A DNA stretch of 64,000 nucleotides, from assembly GCA_963703565.1 (NCBI GenBank), contig CAVPEW010000068.1:62001-126000 (forward strand), given 5' to 3'. Source of the DNA: CAVPEW01 sp963703565 (lineage in GTDB: Bacteria > Actinomycetota > Acidimicrobiia > Acidimicrobiales > VFJN01). The position numbers were made by a program, and so were the translations under genes. The notes below the pieces were generated by a model that was given only the letters and a program-made list of their open reading frames with translations, was not told the origin of the DNA and made no database searches. Each line of letters begins with the position of its first letter. Position 1 is the first letter of the stretch. Shown here one piece after another: positions 25,900 through 36,800 of the stretch.

Positions 25900-28139
25900 C
25901 CCGCCCTACGAGGCTCCTGGTGGTGAGCCACCCGGCGGTCCTGCCGGTCAACCAGCTCGTCTGCGCCGAGCTCGCCGGGCGGGGCTGGCACGTTGACCTG
26001 GTCGTCCCCGACCGCTGGGGGCACGAGTATGGCGAGATCACCCCGGCGCCGCTGCCTGCGCTGGCCGACGGGTTCCATCCGATGCCGGTCGTGCTGTCCG
26101 GCCGCGAGCAGCGCCACGCCTACCGCATACGGCCCGGCCGGCTGCTCCGCCAGCTCCGACCCGACGTGGTGTTCCTCGAGCAGGAGCCGTTCTCGGTGTC
26201 CGCCCTGCAGTGGGGGCTCACCGCCGAGCGGGCCGGGATCCCCTTCGGCGTGCAGGCCGACGAGAATCTCGATCGTCTGCTTCCGGCGCCGGTGCGAGCA
26301 TGGCGATCCTGGGTGCTGGGCCACGCGGCGTTCGTGGCCGCCCGCTCCGACCGCGCCGCCGAGCTGGTGCGGCAGTGGGGTGCCACCGGCGATGTGCGGC
26401 TCGTCCCCCACCACGTGCCCGAGTGGCCAGTCGGAGAGCGCACGACCGGTAGAACCTTCCGGGTGGGCTACGCCGGACGCCTCGTCGAGGAGAAGGGCCT
26501 CGACGTGCTCGTGGCTGCCGTGCGCCGCCTGGGGGCGGGAACCGAGCTGGTGGTGGCCGGTGACGGGCCGCTCCGCGGTTGGCTAGAAACCGAGGACCTC
26601 GCAGGCGCCAAGCTCGACCTGCGGAATGGTCTCGACCACTCGGCGATGGCCGAGGCCTACGCGTCGATGGACGTGCTCGTCCTCCCCTCGCGGACGACCG
26701 AGACCTGGACCGAGCAGTTCGGTCGGGTGCTGGTCGAGGCGCTCTGGTGCGGGGTACCGGTCGTCGGCTCCGACTCCGGCGAGATCCCCTGGGTCATCCG
26801 CACCACCGGTGGCGGCTGCGTCGTCCCCGAAGGCGACGCCGGTGCGCTGGCTTCGGTGTTGGCCGAGCTCCGAGACGATCCCGGGCGGCGCCGAGCCCTG
26901 GCCGAGCATGGGCGGCGGGTAGTCGAGGAGACCTTCAGCGTTCCCGCTGTCACCGGCGTGTTCGACGGCGTCCTGCGGGAGGCGGCCGGCGACGGCCGTC
27001 CCCGGGTCGCCCTGGTGGCGCACGGCGTCCACGACGACGGGGGCATGGAGCGGGCGTGCGCCGAGCTGATCCGCCACGCCCACGACGAGTTCTCGTTCAC
27101 GGTCGTCTCGGCCGAGCTCGACCCGGCGCTTCGCTCGCTGGTCGACCGCTGGGTCCGCATCCGGGTACCAATGCGGCCGATCCCGCTCAAGTTCGTCGCC
27201 TTCTTCCTCCGGGCGGGGCTTGCACTCCGGCGGCTCGACGTCGACCTGGTCCACACCGTGGGAGCCATCGTCCCGAATCGAGTCGATGTGGCAGCTGTGC
27301 ACTTCTGCCACGCTGGTCACCGCGCCTCGACCGGCCACCTAGCGCCGGTCGGCGCCCGGCCGTCCCGCCGGCTCAACACGACCATCGCCCGGGCGCTCGC
27401 CGTCATGGCCGAGCGGTGGTGCTACCGGCCGGCGCGCCTCCGGTCGTTCGCGGCGGTGTCGGGCGGGGTGGCCGAGGAGCTCCGCTCGCACTACCCGGGC
27501 GTCCCGGTGGCCCTCACCCCGAACGGCATCGACCTCGACCGGTTCCGGCCCGACGCGGCCGAGCGTGACCGCACGCGAGCGCAATACGACGTGCCGCCAG
27601 GCCAGGTGGTGGCGCTGTTCGTCGGGGGCGACTGGAACCGCAAGGGACTCGACCTGGCCATCGACGCCATCGCCAAGTCCCGCGCCGACGGCACCGAGGT
27701 GCTCCTGTGGGTCGTCGGCCCGGGCGACGAGGCCCGCTTCCAGGCCCGAGCCGACGCACTCGGCGTCGGCGACGCAGTGGTGTTCTTCGGGCGGCGCAGC
27801 GACACCGAGCGCTTCTATCGGGCTGCCGACGTGTTCGTGCTCCCGAGCGAGTACGAGACGTTCAGCATCGTGTGCTTCGAAGCCGCCGCGTCCGGCCTGC
27901 CCGTGGTGGCCCCACCCCTGCACGGGGTGTCCGACCTGATCGGGGACGGAGCGGCCGGCACCGTCGTCGAGCGGAACGCCGACAGCGTCGCCGCCGCGCT
28001 CGTCGCCCTGGCCGACCCGGCGACACGAGCCCGGCTCGGCACGGAGGCGCGACGGCGTGCCCAGCAGTACACCTGGGAGGGCTCGGCCCGCTCCGTGCTC
28101 GGCCTCTACCGGTCGCTGCTGCCCCAGGAGGCCGCGTGA
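25896..28139 (+). CDS. Double family 4 glycosyltransferase (two GT-B units fused)
   Basis: The 747-residue product contains two complete GT4 proteins. Unit one (about 1-365) starts RLLVVSHPAVLPVNQLV and carries GYAGRLVEEKGLDVLV and FGRVLVEALWCGVPVVGSDSG. Unit two (about 370-745) starts VALVAHGVHDDGGMERACAE and carries FVGGDWNRKGLDLAIDAI and YETFSIVCFEAAASGLPVV. One polypeptide could add two sugars in turn. ATG 25896 overlaps the upstream stop; the ATG two codons earlier is less likely. Confidence 0.87.
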   Translation: MTRPTRLLVVSHPAVLPVNQLVCAELAGRGWHVDLVVPDRWGHEYGEITPAPLPALADGFHPMPVVLSGREQRHAYRIRPGRLLRQLRPDVVFLEQEPFSVSALQWGLTAERAGIPFGVQADENLDRLLPAPVRAWRSWVLGHAAFVAARSDRAAELVRQWGATGDVRLVPHHVPEWPVGERTTGRTFRVGYAGRLVEEKGLDVLVAAVRRLGAGTELVVAGDGPLRGWLETEDLAGAKLDLRNGLDHSAMAEAYASMDVLVLPSRTTETWTEQFGRVLVEALWCGVPVVGSDSGEIPWVIRTTGGGCVVPEGDAGALASVLAELRDDPGRRRALAEHGRRVVEETFSVPAVTGVFDGVLREAAGDGRPRVALVAHGVHDDGGMERACAELIRHAHDEFSFTVVSAELDPALRSLVDRWVRIRVPMRPIPLKFVAFFLRAGLALRRLDVDLVHTVGAIVPNRVDVAAVHFCHAGHRASTGHLAPVGARPSRRLNTTIARALAVMAERWCYRPARLRSFAAVSGGVAEELRSHYPGVPVALTPNGIDLDRFRPDAAERDRTRAQYDVPPGQVVALFVGGDWNRKGLDLAIDAIAKSRADGTEVLLWVVGPGDEARFQARADALGVGDAVVFFGRRSDTERFYRAADVFVLPSEYETFSIVCFEAAASGLPVVAPPLHGVSDLIGDGAAGTVVERNADSVAAALVALADPATRARLGTEARRRAQQYTWEGSARSVLGLYRSLLPQEAA

Positions 28140-29581
28140 CCGCCGTACTGCACCGCAGTTCCGCGGTCCGTGCCGTCATCGGACCGGCTGTCACGGTGGC
28201 CACCGCCGTGGTGGCCGGAGCGATGGTGTCGCAGCCGTCGCTGCTTCGCGCGGCGCTCGGCGCTGCCGGCGCTTTCCTGCTGGCGATGGCCGCCGTCCGG
28301 CTGCCAGCCCGGTCGATGCTCGCGGTCTTGGTCACATGGATGGCGGCGCTGGGCCTGGTGCGCCGGCTCACCTCCGGCGTCAGCCCCAAGGAGGCCTGGG
28401 GCGACCCGTTGCTGTTCGTCGGCGCCACGGTGTGGGTGGTCCTCGCCCTGACCGCCGTGCACCGGGGTGCGCTGCGGGGGCGAACCCGGCTGACCACGGC
28501 CGTGGTCGCTCTTGGCGCCCTGCTCGCCGTCAGCGCCCTCAACCCACAACAAGGTGGCCTCACCGTGGGGCTCAGCGGGGCGCTGCTGGTGGTGGTCCCC
28601 ATGCTCGCCTTCCTGGTCGGCCGCACGCTGCTCGACGACGACGCGTTCCGTTCCCTGCTGTGGTTGGTGGGCGCGCTCGGCCTCGTCGCCGCCGTTTACG
28701 GCTTGGTGCAGACGTTCTCCGGGTTCCCGTCCTGGGACCAGGCCTGGATCGACAACGAGGGCTACACCGCCCTGAATGTCGGCGGGGTGATCCGGGCCTT
28801 CGCCAGCTTCTCCGCCGCCTCCGAGTACGCGGGCTTTCTGGGGCTGGCCGTGGTCGCCTGGGTCGCCCAGGGCCGGGGCCTGCTGCGCTGGCCGCTGCTG
28901 GCCGGCGCCGTCGCCTTGCTGGCCACCGCGCTGTGGTACGAGTCGTCCCGGGGCATCATCGTGCTCACCGTCGCCGCCGTGGGTGCGATGCTGGCGGCCA
29001 GGGCCGGCCTGCCGCTGGGCCGAGCCTTGATCGGCGGTGTCGTCGTGATCGCCGCCCTGCCCACGGTCGTCGGCCGGCTGGCGCCGACCCAGCCGTCCAC
29101 CGACTCCGCTGGCCAGCTCACCGCCCACCAGGTGGATGGCCTCACCGACCCCTTCGGCGAGGATTCCACCCTGCCCGCCCACATCGAGCTGGTCCGCGGC
29201 GGCATCGAGAGCGCCCTGTCCGATCCGCTCGGCCACGGCGTGGGCAGCATCACCATCTCGGGCGCCAAGTTCGGCGGCGTGATTGGAGGAGCCGAGGGCG
29301 ATCCCGGGCGTGCCCCCTTCGCCGCCGGCCTGCCCGGCATGGTCGCCTACCTGGCCGTCGTGGTGCTCGGGATCACCCGTGCCTATCGTCTGGCAGCGAC
29401 CCGCCGGGACGCGGTGTCGCTCGCCGCCCTCGGCATCGTGGTGGTGACGTTCCTCCAGTGGCTCAACGGCGGTCACTACGCGGTGGTGTTCTTCGCGTGG
29501 TTGGCGCTCGGCTGGGTCGACGCGGCCACGTCAAGAACGTTGACGCGGGCAGCCGCCGCCGAACGAGAGTTGGTCGCATGA
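28136..29581 (+). CDS. O-antigen ligase/polymerase-like membrane protein
   Basis: The 481-residue protein is strongly hydrophobic with about eleven membrane helices and one large external loop (about residues 300-380, containing DPFGEDSTLPAHIELVRGG then LGHGVGSI). This layout and the helix-loop text (RAFASFSAASEYAGFLGL, YESSRGIIVLTVAAV) match the O-antigen ligase/Wzy superfamily, which polymerises or transfers lipid-linked glycan outside the membrane. It follows the double glycosyltransferase with a GTGA overlap. Whether it polymerises or ligates cannot be read from sequence. Confidence 0.8.
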   Translation: MTAVLHRSSAVRAVIGPAVTVATAVVAGAMVSQPSLLRAALGAAGAFLLAMAAVRLPARSMLAVLVTWMAALGLVRRLTSGVSPKEAWGDPLLFVGATVWVVLALTAVHRGALRGRTRLTTAVVALGALLAVSALNPQQGGLTVGLSGALLVVVPMLAFLVGRTLLDDDAFRSLLWLVGALGLVAAVYGLVQTFSGFPSWDQAWIDNEGYTALNVGGVIRAFASFSAASEYAGFLGLAVVAWVAQGRGLLRWPLLAGAVALLATALWYESSRGIIVLTVAAVGAMLAARAGLPLGRALIGGVVVIAALPTVVGRLAPTQPSTDSAGQLTAHQVDGLTDPFGEDSTLPAHIELVRGGIESALSDPLGHGVGSITISGAKFGGVIGGAEGDPGRAPFAAGLPGMVAYLAVVVLGITRAYRLAATRRDAVSLAALGIVVVTFLQWLNGGHYAVVFFAWLALGWVDAATSRTLTRAAAAERELVA

Positions 29582-31347
29582 AGCGAGCACTGCTGGTCAG
29601 CCCGAGCAGCGTCCCCGGAGGCGCCGAGCGGGCATTGGCCTCTCTTGCCCGGCATCTTCCCTCTCATGGCTGGGAGGTGGAGGCGGTGCTGCTCCAGCCG
29701 GGGCCCCTCGAGCGATGGCTGACTGACGCCGGTTGCCGAACGCTGGTGATCGACGCGGGGCGTACCCGCCAGCTGCACCGCACGGCGGCGACGGTCGCCC
29801 GGCTGATTCAACTCGCCCGTGGCGCTGACGTGGTGGTGTCGAACCAGAGCAAGGGCCACGTCTACGGCGGAGCCGCAGCGCTTGCTGCTCGCAAGCCAGC
29901 GGTGTGGTGGCAGCACGGAACCCCCGAGCCGTCACGGATCGAGTCGGTCGCTGCTCGAGTGCCCGCCGCGGCGGTGGTCGCCGGCAGCGGTGACGCGGTG
30001 GCGGCCCAGCGCCGGCTGACGCCCGGATTCCGCGTCGAGCTCGTCCACCCTGGCGTGGACACCGCCGCTATCGCTCGCCGCTCCGGGAGCGCGGCCGCCG
30101 TGCGAGCGAAGTTTGGCTGGCAGGAACGCCCAGTCATCGGCATCATCGGCCGCCTACAGGAATGGAAGGGCCAAGACGTGTTCCTCCGGGCGGCGACACA
30201 GGTGGCCGCCCTGCACCCGGAAGCGGTCTTCGCCGTCGTCGGCGGGGCGGTGCTCGGGTGGGAGGGCGACTACCCAGTCCAACTCCGCCGGCTCGCCGAC
30301 GAGCTCGGCATCGCCGACCGGGTGCACTTCGCCGGCCACCAGGAGGACGTGTACCCGTGGTTCGACGCCTGCGACGTGGTCGTCCACGCCAGCCTTGGCG
30401 AGCCCTTCGGCCTCGTGCTCGTCGAGGCCATGGCCCTCGGCAAGCCACTGGTCGCCACCGCGGCCGGAGGACCGACCGAGATCATCGTGGATGGCGAGTC
30501 GGGGCTGCTGGTCCCACCCGGCGACGCCGATTCGATGGCTGCCGCCATCAGCCGGGTCCTCGCCGATGACGGGCTTCGTGCACGACTGGCTACTGGCGCT
30601 CCGAAGAGGGCTGAGGTGTTCGACGAACGGGCCATGACGGCGAACTTCGCCGCGCTACTCGACGACATCGCCGGCACGACCACGGCCGGCTCGCAGCTCA
30701 CCGAGCGGACCGTGCCCGGCCTGCACGACTTCGTGTTCACGTCGGTGATCGACGGCATGGAGCGGGGAAAGGTCCTCGACCTGGGCGCCGGCAGCGGCGC
30801 CTTCGCCCAGCGACTTGCCGGCTCCGGATTCGATGTCACCGCAGTGGACCGCGACGGCTCCGGGTTCGAGGCCGACGTCGACTTCCGCGCCGTAGATCTC
30901 GAAGTCGCCGGGTGGGAGTCGGAGCTGGGACCCGGGCAGTGGCCGCTGGTCGTCGCCATCGAGGTGATCGAGCACCTCGAAGCACCCATCGCCTTCCTTC
31001 GGAGCCTGGCGAGCTTGCTCGGCGAGGACGGCCGCGCCGTGGTCACCACGCCGAACGTCGACAGCCTGCCCGCCCGGGCGAAGTTCCTCCTCCAGGGCAA
31101 GCTCCGGATGCTCGATGAGCACGGCGACCCGACCCACATCTCGCCCATCTTCTGGGACCTCCTCACCCGCCAGTACCTCCCCCTGGCCGGGCTAGGGCTC
31201 GTCCACGCATCGACGTACCCGCCGGGCGGCTTCGTGGCCGGTCGACCGGCGTACCGGCGGGTGCTGAGCACGATCCGGCCGTTGCTGGCGCGCCGGCCAC
31301 GGCTCTCCGGCGACAACCACGTTCTGGTGCTGGCCCGCGATGCGTGA
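29578..31347 (+). CDS. Glycosyltransferase 4 fused to SAM methyltransferase
   Basis: Residues 1 to about 365 form a GT4 enzyme (RALLVSPSSVPGGAERALAS, IIGRLQEWKGQDVFLRAA, LGEPFGLVLVEAMALGKPLV). Residues from about 380 to 589 form a class I methyltransferase with motif I VLDLGAGSGAFAQRLA (about 398-413), the acidic strand end VTAVDRDGSG, and VVAIEVIEHLEAP. The enzyme could add a sugar and methylate the product, a way to cap a chain. ATG 29578 overlaps the ligase stop. Confidence 0.87.
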   Translation: MKRALLVSPSSVPGGAERALASLARHLPSHGWEVEAVLLQPGPLERWLTDAGCRTLVIDAGRTRQLHRTAATVARLIQLARGADVVVSNQSKGHVYGGAAALAARKPAVWWQHGTPEPSRIESVAARVPAAAVVAGSGDAVAAQRRLTPGFRVELVHPGVDTAAIARRSGSAAAVRAKFGWQERPVIGIIGRLQEWKGQDVFLRAATQVAALHPEAVFAVVGGAVLGWEGDYPVQLRRLADELGIADRVHFAGHQEDVYPWFDACDVVVHASLGEPFGLVLVEAMALGKPLVATAAGGPTEIIVDGESGLLVPPGDADSMAAAISRVLADDGLRARLATGAPKRAEVFDERAMTANFAALLDDIAGTTTAGSQLTERTVPGLHDFVFTSVIDGMERGKVLDLGAGSGAFAQRLAGSGFDVTAVDRDGSGFEADVDFRAVDLEVAGWESELGPGQWPLVVAIEVIEHLEAPIAFLRSLASLLGEDGRAVVTTPNVDSLPARAKFLLQGKLRMLDEHGDPTHISPIFWDLLTRQYLPLAGLGLVHASTYPPGGFVAGRPAYRRVLSTIRPLLARRPRLSGDNHVLVLARDA

Positions 31348-33719
31348 CGTCGAACCGGCCGCAGGGGGACCCGGGGCGCAACCGGATACCTGGCCGCCTC
31401 GTGACCATGGCGCCAATTGACTGCCGGGGCGACGCCGCGCGCCCCCTCCTCGTCGGCAACGAATGGGTGTCGACCCGCGCCGGTGGGCTGAACCGGTACC
31501 TGGCCGACCTGCTGGTCGCCCTCGGTCGGGAGGGTGCCCATCCGGTGGCGCTGGTGGTGGGCGAGGGCGTCGGCGAGGGGGTCGTCGGCGTCTCCGGTCC
31601 CGAGGAGGGGCTCGTTCGCCGGCTCCTGGCCGGGCGGCGGGCCGCGGCCAGGCTGGCCCCGGAGGTCGATGTGGTCGACGTGCACTTCGCCCTGTACGGA
31701 CTGCTGCCCGTGTGGACCACCCGGCTGCGCCGGCTGCCCCTGGTCGTGCACTTCCAGGGGCCGTGGGCCGGCGAGAGCGCGGTCGCCCGCGGCCAGCGGG
31801 GAGTGGTGCTGCGGGCCAAGGCCGCCCTGGAGCGGGCCGTGTACCGACGGGCCACCACCGTGGTGGTGCTGTCGGAGGCGTTCGGGCGGCTGGTGGTCGA
31901 GCGCTACGGCGTGGAGCCGGCCCGGGTGGTGGTGGTACCGCCCGGCGTCGACCTGGAGCGGTTCCGCCCCGGCGACCGGGCCGCCGCCCGCCGCCCGCTC
32001 GGCCTGCCGAGCGACCGGTTCGTCGCCGTGGCCGTGCGCCGCCTCGACGCCCGCATGGGCCTCGACGTGCTGATCGACGCCTGGGAGCAGGTGCAGGCGG
32101 CCTGTCCGGGGGCGGTGCTGGTCATCGCCGGCGAGGGCCGGGAGCGCCCCCGGCTGGAGCAGGCCCGAGCCGCCCTGGCCGACCCGTCGGGCGTGCGCCT
32201 GGCCGGCCGGGTCGGCGACGACGACCTCGTCGAGCTGTACCGGGCCGCCGACTGCTCCGTGGTGCCCACCCGGGCGCTGGAGGGCTTCGGCCTCGTCACC
32301 CTCGAATCCGCCGCCTGCGGCACCCCGGCCGTGGTCACCGATGTGGGCGGTCTACCCGACGGTGTCGTCGGTCTCGACCCCACCCTTGTGGTACCCGCCG
32401 GCGACGCCCGGGCCCTGGCCGATCGTCTGGTGGCCGCCGCCGGCGGCGACCTGCCCTCGCCCGGGGCGGCCCGGCGCCACGCCGAGGGCTTCTCCTGGGC
32501 CCGGGTGGCCCGCCGCCACCTCGACCTCTACGCGGATGCCGCCCGGCCCCGGCTGCGGGTCGCCTACGTCGGCCACACCGCCGCCCTCTCCGGCGGCGAG
32601 CTGGCCCTGGCCCGGATGCTGCCGGCGTTGGGCGAGGTCGACGCCCACGTGATCCTGGCCGAGGACGGCCCGCTCGTCGAGCGGCTGCAATCGGCCGGCG
32701 CCACCGTGGAGGTCCTCCCCATGGGGGAGCGCACCCGGGCGCTGCGCAAGGGCCGCGTCTCGCCAGCCGCCCTGCCCGTCGCTGCCCTCTGGGACACCGC
32801 CGCCTACTCGCTGCGCCTCGCCCGGCGCCTGCGCCGGCTCCGCCCCGACGTGGTCCACACCAACACGCTCAAGGCCGCCCTCTACGGCGGGGTCGCCGGG
32901 CGGCTCGCAGGCATCCCGGTGGTGTGGCACGTCCACGACCGCATCTCCGCCGACTACCTCCCCCGGCCGGCCGTCGCCCTCATCCGCTTCGCCTCCCGGC
33001 TCCTGCCGACGGTGGTGGTGGCCAACTCGGAGGCGACTCTGGACACGCTGGGGCGGTGGCCGCGGCGCTCGGTGGTCGTCCCGAACCCGGTGGAGCAGCC
33101 CGACCTGGGCGAGCCGGCGGCCGCTTCGAGCGGGCGGCCCTTCACCGTCGGGCTGGTGGGCCGGCTGGCGCCGTGGAAGGGCCAGGACGTGTTCCTGCGG
33201 GCGTTCGCCTCGGCCTTCGCCAGCGGCGACGAGCGAGCGGTGATCGCCGGATCGGCCCTCTTCGGCGAGGACGACTGGGCGGCGTCGCTGCCCCCGCTGG
33301 CCGACTCGCTCGGCATCGCCGGCCAGGTCGAGCTCACCGGCTTCGTCGACGACGTCGGCTCGCTGTACCGGCGCCTCGACGTGCTCGTGCACGCCTCGAC
33401 GATCCCCGAGCCCTTCGGCCAGGTCGTGGTCGAGGGCATGGCCGCCGGGCTGCCGGTGGTGGCCGCCAACGCCGGCGGGCCAGCCGAGATCATCACCGAC
33501 GGCGTCGACGGGCTGCTCTACCCGATGGGTGACGTCGACGCGCTGGCGCGGCAGTTGCGCGCCCTGGCGTCCAGCCCTTCCCGGCGCCGGCGGCTCGGCA
33601 CGACGGCGGCCCGGCGGGCCGCCGAGCTCTCACCCGAGCGAGTCGCCGACCAGCTCAGCGAGGTGTACAGGGGCCTGGCGCAGCGGACCGCCCCAGGGGT
33701 GCAGCGCGGTCGGTGCTAG
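31344..33719 (+). CDS. Double family 4 glycosyltransferase
   Basis: The 791-residue product again carries two GT4 units. Unit one (about 35-400) has LLVGNEWVSTRAGGLNRYLA, AVRRLDARMGLDVLIDAW and EGFGLVTLESAACGTPAVV. Unit two (about 405-785) has VAYVGHTAALSGGELALARM, VGLVGRLAPWKGQDVFLRAF and IPEPFGQVVVEGMAAGLPVV; the latter unit resembles the glycosyltransferase half of the preceding gene, which suggests duplication. GTG 31344 overlaps the upstream stop. GC content is visibly higher than in the middle of the cluster. It is the last gene of the run. Confidence 0.87.
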   Translation: MTSNRPQGDPGRNRIPGRLVTMAPIDCRGDAARPLLVGNEWVSTRAGGLNRYLADLLVALGREGAHPVALVVGEGVGEGVVGVSGPEEGLVRRLLAGRRAAARLAPEVDVVDVHFALYGLLPVWTTRLRRLPLVVHFQGPWAGESAVARGQRGVVLRAKAALERAVYRRATTVVVLSEAFGRLVVERYGVEPARVVVVPPGVDLERFRPGDRAAARRPLGLPSDRFVAVAVRRLDARMGLDVLIDAWEQVQAACPGAVLVIAGEGRERPRLEQARAALADPSGVRLAGRVGDDDLVELYRAADCSVVPTRALEGFGLVTLESAACGTPAVVTDVGGLPDGVVGLDPTLVVPAGDARALADRLVAAAGGDLPSPGAARRHAEGFSWARVARRHLDLYADAARPRLRVAYVGHTAALSGGELALARMLPALGEVDAHVILAEDGPLVERLQSAGATVEVLPMGERTRALRKGRVSPAALPVAALWDTAAYSLRLARRLRRLRPDVVHTNTLKAALYGGVAGRLAGIPVVWHVHDRISADYLPRPAVALIRFASRLLPTVVVANSEATLDTLGRWPRRSVVVPNPVEQPDLGEPAAASSGRPFTVGLVGRLAPWKGQDVFLRAFASAFASGDERAVIAGSALFGEDDWAASLPPLADSLGIAGQVELTGFVDDVGSLYRRLDVLVHASTIPEPFGQVVVEGMAAGLPVVAANAGGPAEIITDGVDGLLYPMGDVDALARQLRALASSPSRRRRLGTTAARRAAELSPERVADQLSEVYRGLAQRTAPGVQRGRC

Positions 33720-33823
33720 ACGCCCCATCCCGCCGGCCGCAGTCCAAGCCTCGGGCCGGCCGCCGTTGCGCGGTGAGCGACCCGAGGTGAACGGGTCACA
33801 GGCACGACGACCTCGCCCTCCCT

Positions 33824-36800
33824 CTACCGGGGGACCGCAGCGAGCGAGCCGTCGTGCAGCTCGAACTCGAGCGTGGCACCGGGGCACAGCACCTCGGACC
33901 GCTCACCGACCTCGACGGTCAGGTCCTCGGCACCGGCCATGGGCGCACCGGAGATCCGGATCCTGGTGTGGTCGAGCACCACCTCGACGCGCTGGCCCCG
34001 GTGGTGCACCACGAAGGCCGCCTCGCGCAGGGCACCGGGCAGGCGTGGCACGAACGCCAGCCCGCCCCTGTGGCTGCGCATCCCGGCGAAGGCGCGCGTG
34101 ACGATGTCGATGGTGCCGGCCATCGCACCCAGGTGCACCCCCTCACCGGTCGTTCCCCGCTGGGTGTCGTCGAGGTCTGCGACCAGCGCGTCGCGGAACA
34201 GGTCCCAGGCACGGGCCGGGTCGAGGCGGGCCAGCACCGACGCGTGCACCACCCGGCTCAGGGTGGAGCCGTGGGCTGTGCGCTCCAGGTAGTGGTCGAC
34301 GCTTCGCACCAGGTCGTCGGAGGTGACCGCGTAGCCGAGCCGGTCGAGCTGGTCGAGCAGCACCTCGGGCCCGAGCAGGTAGGCCAGCATCAACACGTCG
34401 GCCTGCTTGGTCACCTTGTAGCCGTTGGTGCTGTCCCCCTCGGCCTCGAGGATGAGGTCGAGGCGGCCGATGTTGCCGTAGGTGGCGCGGTAGCGGCTCC
34501 AGTCGAACTCCTCCAGGCGGTCCCACCCCTCGAACTGGCTGATGATGCCGCCGTCGTGGAACGGCACCGCCAGCCGCCGCCCGATCCGCTCCCAGCCGGC
34601 AGGCTCGTCCGAACCCAGCGAGAGCTCCTCGGCGAGCTCGTCACGAGCCTGGCCGGCGAGGGCGTCCAAGGCGTCGACCGCCCGCCGGAGCACCCAGGAG
34701 GCGAGCACGTTCGTGTAGGCGTTGTCGCGCAGCCCGGCGCCGGGGGCTCCCGGGTACCCGTCGTGGTACTCGTCGGGTCCCATCACCCCGTCGAGGTGGA
34801 AGCGGTCCTCGCCCGGGTCGTGGGTCGCCAGGGACGCGAACAGCCGAGCCACCTCGACCAGCAGCTCGGCGCCGCGCTCGGCCAGCCACGCGGTGTCACC
34901 GGTGGCCTCGTAGTGCCTCCAGGCGTTGTAGGCCACGGCGAGGCCGACGTGGAGCTGGCGGCGCGAGCGGTCGAGCATCCAGCGCCCCGAACGGGGGTTG
35001 AACAGCTCGGTGGGCGTCTCCTCCCGCCCGTCGCTGCCGCTCTGCCAGGGGAACAGGGCGCCGCGCAACCCCGCTGCCCGGGCAGCTCGACGCGCCGCGT
35101 CGAGCCGGCGCCAGCGGTAGTCGAGCAGCGCACGCGCGACCGCCGGAAGGTGGCTGCCCACCACGGGCAGCACGAACAGCTCGTCCCAGAACACATGACC
35201 CCGGTAGCCCTCGCCGTGCAGCCCGCGCGCGGTGACACCGGCGTCGAGATCCGCGGTGTGGGGCGAGAGGGCCGACAACACGTGGAACACGTGCATGTTC
35301 AGCACCAGCTGCACGTCGCGCTGCGCGTCGAGGCGGACCTCGAAGCGGTCCCACAGGCGGCGCCACGCCGCCTCGTGCGGGCCCAGGAGGCCGACCAGCC
35401 CCGCCGAAGCGTCGCCGAGCAGGTCGAGCGCGCCGAGCGCGGGCGCCGCCACGGCACGATCGCGTGAGGTGACCACCGCCACCGTCTTGTCGACCACGAA
35501 GGCGACCCCGTCCCGAGCGTCCACGGCGAGGCCCTGCGCGTAGCGACCCGGTCGTGGCTCGACGATGCCCAGCGGCCGCGACGGCGCGCCGATCACGCTG
35601 GTGCGCGCCGCGGTGGCGATCCGGACCCCGCTCTGGGAGGTCTGCACCTCCACGAGCAGGACCTCCGGTGCGGGCGAGGACACCGTCGCCGCCGACAGGT
35701 GCCGGTTGGCCAGCGCCGCCTCGTCGCGCACGTTGGCGTTCACCACGCCGGCATCGATGCCCGAGCGCACCTCGACGGTGCCCGACCAGCCGCGAGCCAC
35801 CACGGTGGTCTCGAGAGCGGCGATGTGCGGGCGCACCATCGACACCAGCCGCCGCTGGAGCACGTCGAGCCTGCGCCCCCCGCCGTCGTCGAGCGAGACC
35901 GTGCGGGTGAGCACCCCACGGCGAAGGTCGAGCTCTCGCCGCTCCCCCACGACGTGCAGCCCACCGTCGGACCACCATCGCCCGTCGTCGACGCGCACGT
36001 CGAGCACCAACCAGTTGGGGGCGTTGACCAGGCTCTCGTGCTCGACCTCGTGACCACCCACCCTGCTGGTCAGCCGGTTGTACACCCCGGCGAGGTAGGT
36101 GCCCGGGTAGTGGGTGCCGTCCGCCGCGCTCTCGGGTGCCGCGCCCCTGGTGCCCAGGTACCCGTTGCCCAGGGTGGTGAGAGCCTCCCGATGGCTCTCG
36201 TGGGCGGGGTCGAAGCCGGCGTAGGCGACCACCCAGGGATCGGTGCGAACCACACCCAGGTCGAGCAGCCCGACGTCGTCGACCACCACGTGCGCACCGG
36301 CCGACTCGAGCGCGCTGCGGTGGCCGGCGCGGTCCACGCCCACCACCAGCCCGAAGCCCCCCGAGACCGCCGCCTCCACCCCCGACGTGGCGTCCTCCAC
36401 CACCGCGGCGCGGGCGGGGTCCACGCCCAGCCGGCGAGCCGCTTCGAGGAAGGTCGCCGGGTCCGGCTTGCCCGCCAGGCCCGCTGCCGCCGCAGCGTCG
36501 CCGTCCACCACCACGTCGAAGAGCCCCTGCAGGTCCGTGGTGGCCAGCAGGTCCTCGGCGTTGCGGCTCGCTGTCACCAGCCCGACGGGGACGCCACCCG
36601 AGCGCAGCCGCTCGATCAGGTCCACCGTGCCGGCGAAGACACGCACCCCGTGCGCCGCCAGACGACTCCGGTACAGCTCGTTCTTGCGCGCCGCCAGGCC
36701 ATGGATCGTCCAGGCGCCCGCGTCGTCACCGGGTGCACCCGTGGGCACCTGGACGCCGCGGGCCGACAGGAAGCTGGCCACACCGTCCTCGCGGGACCTC

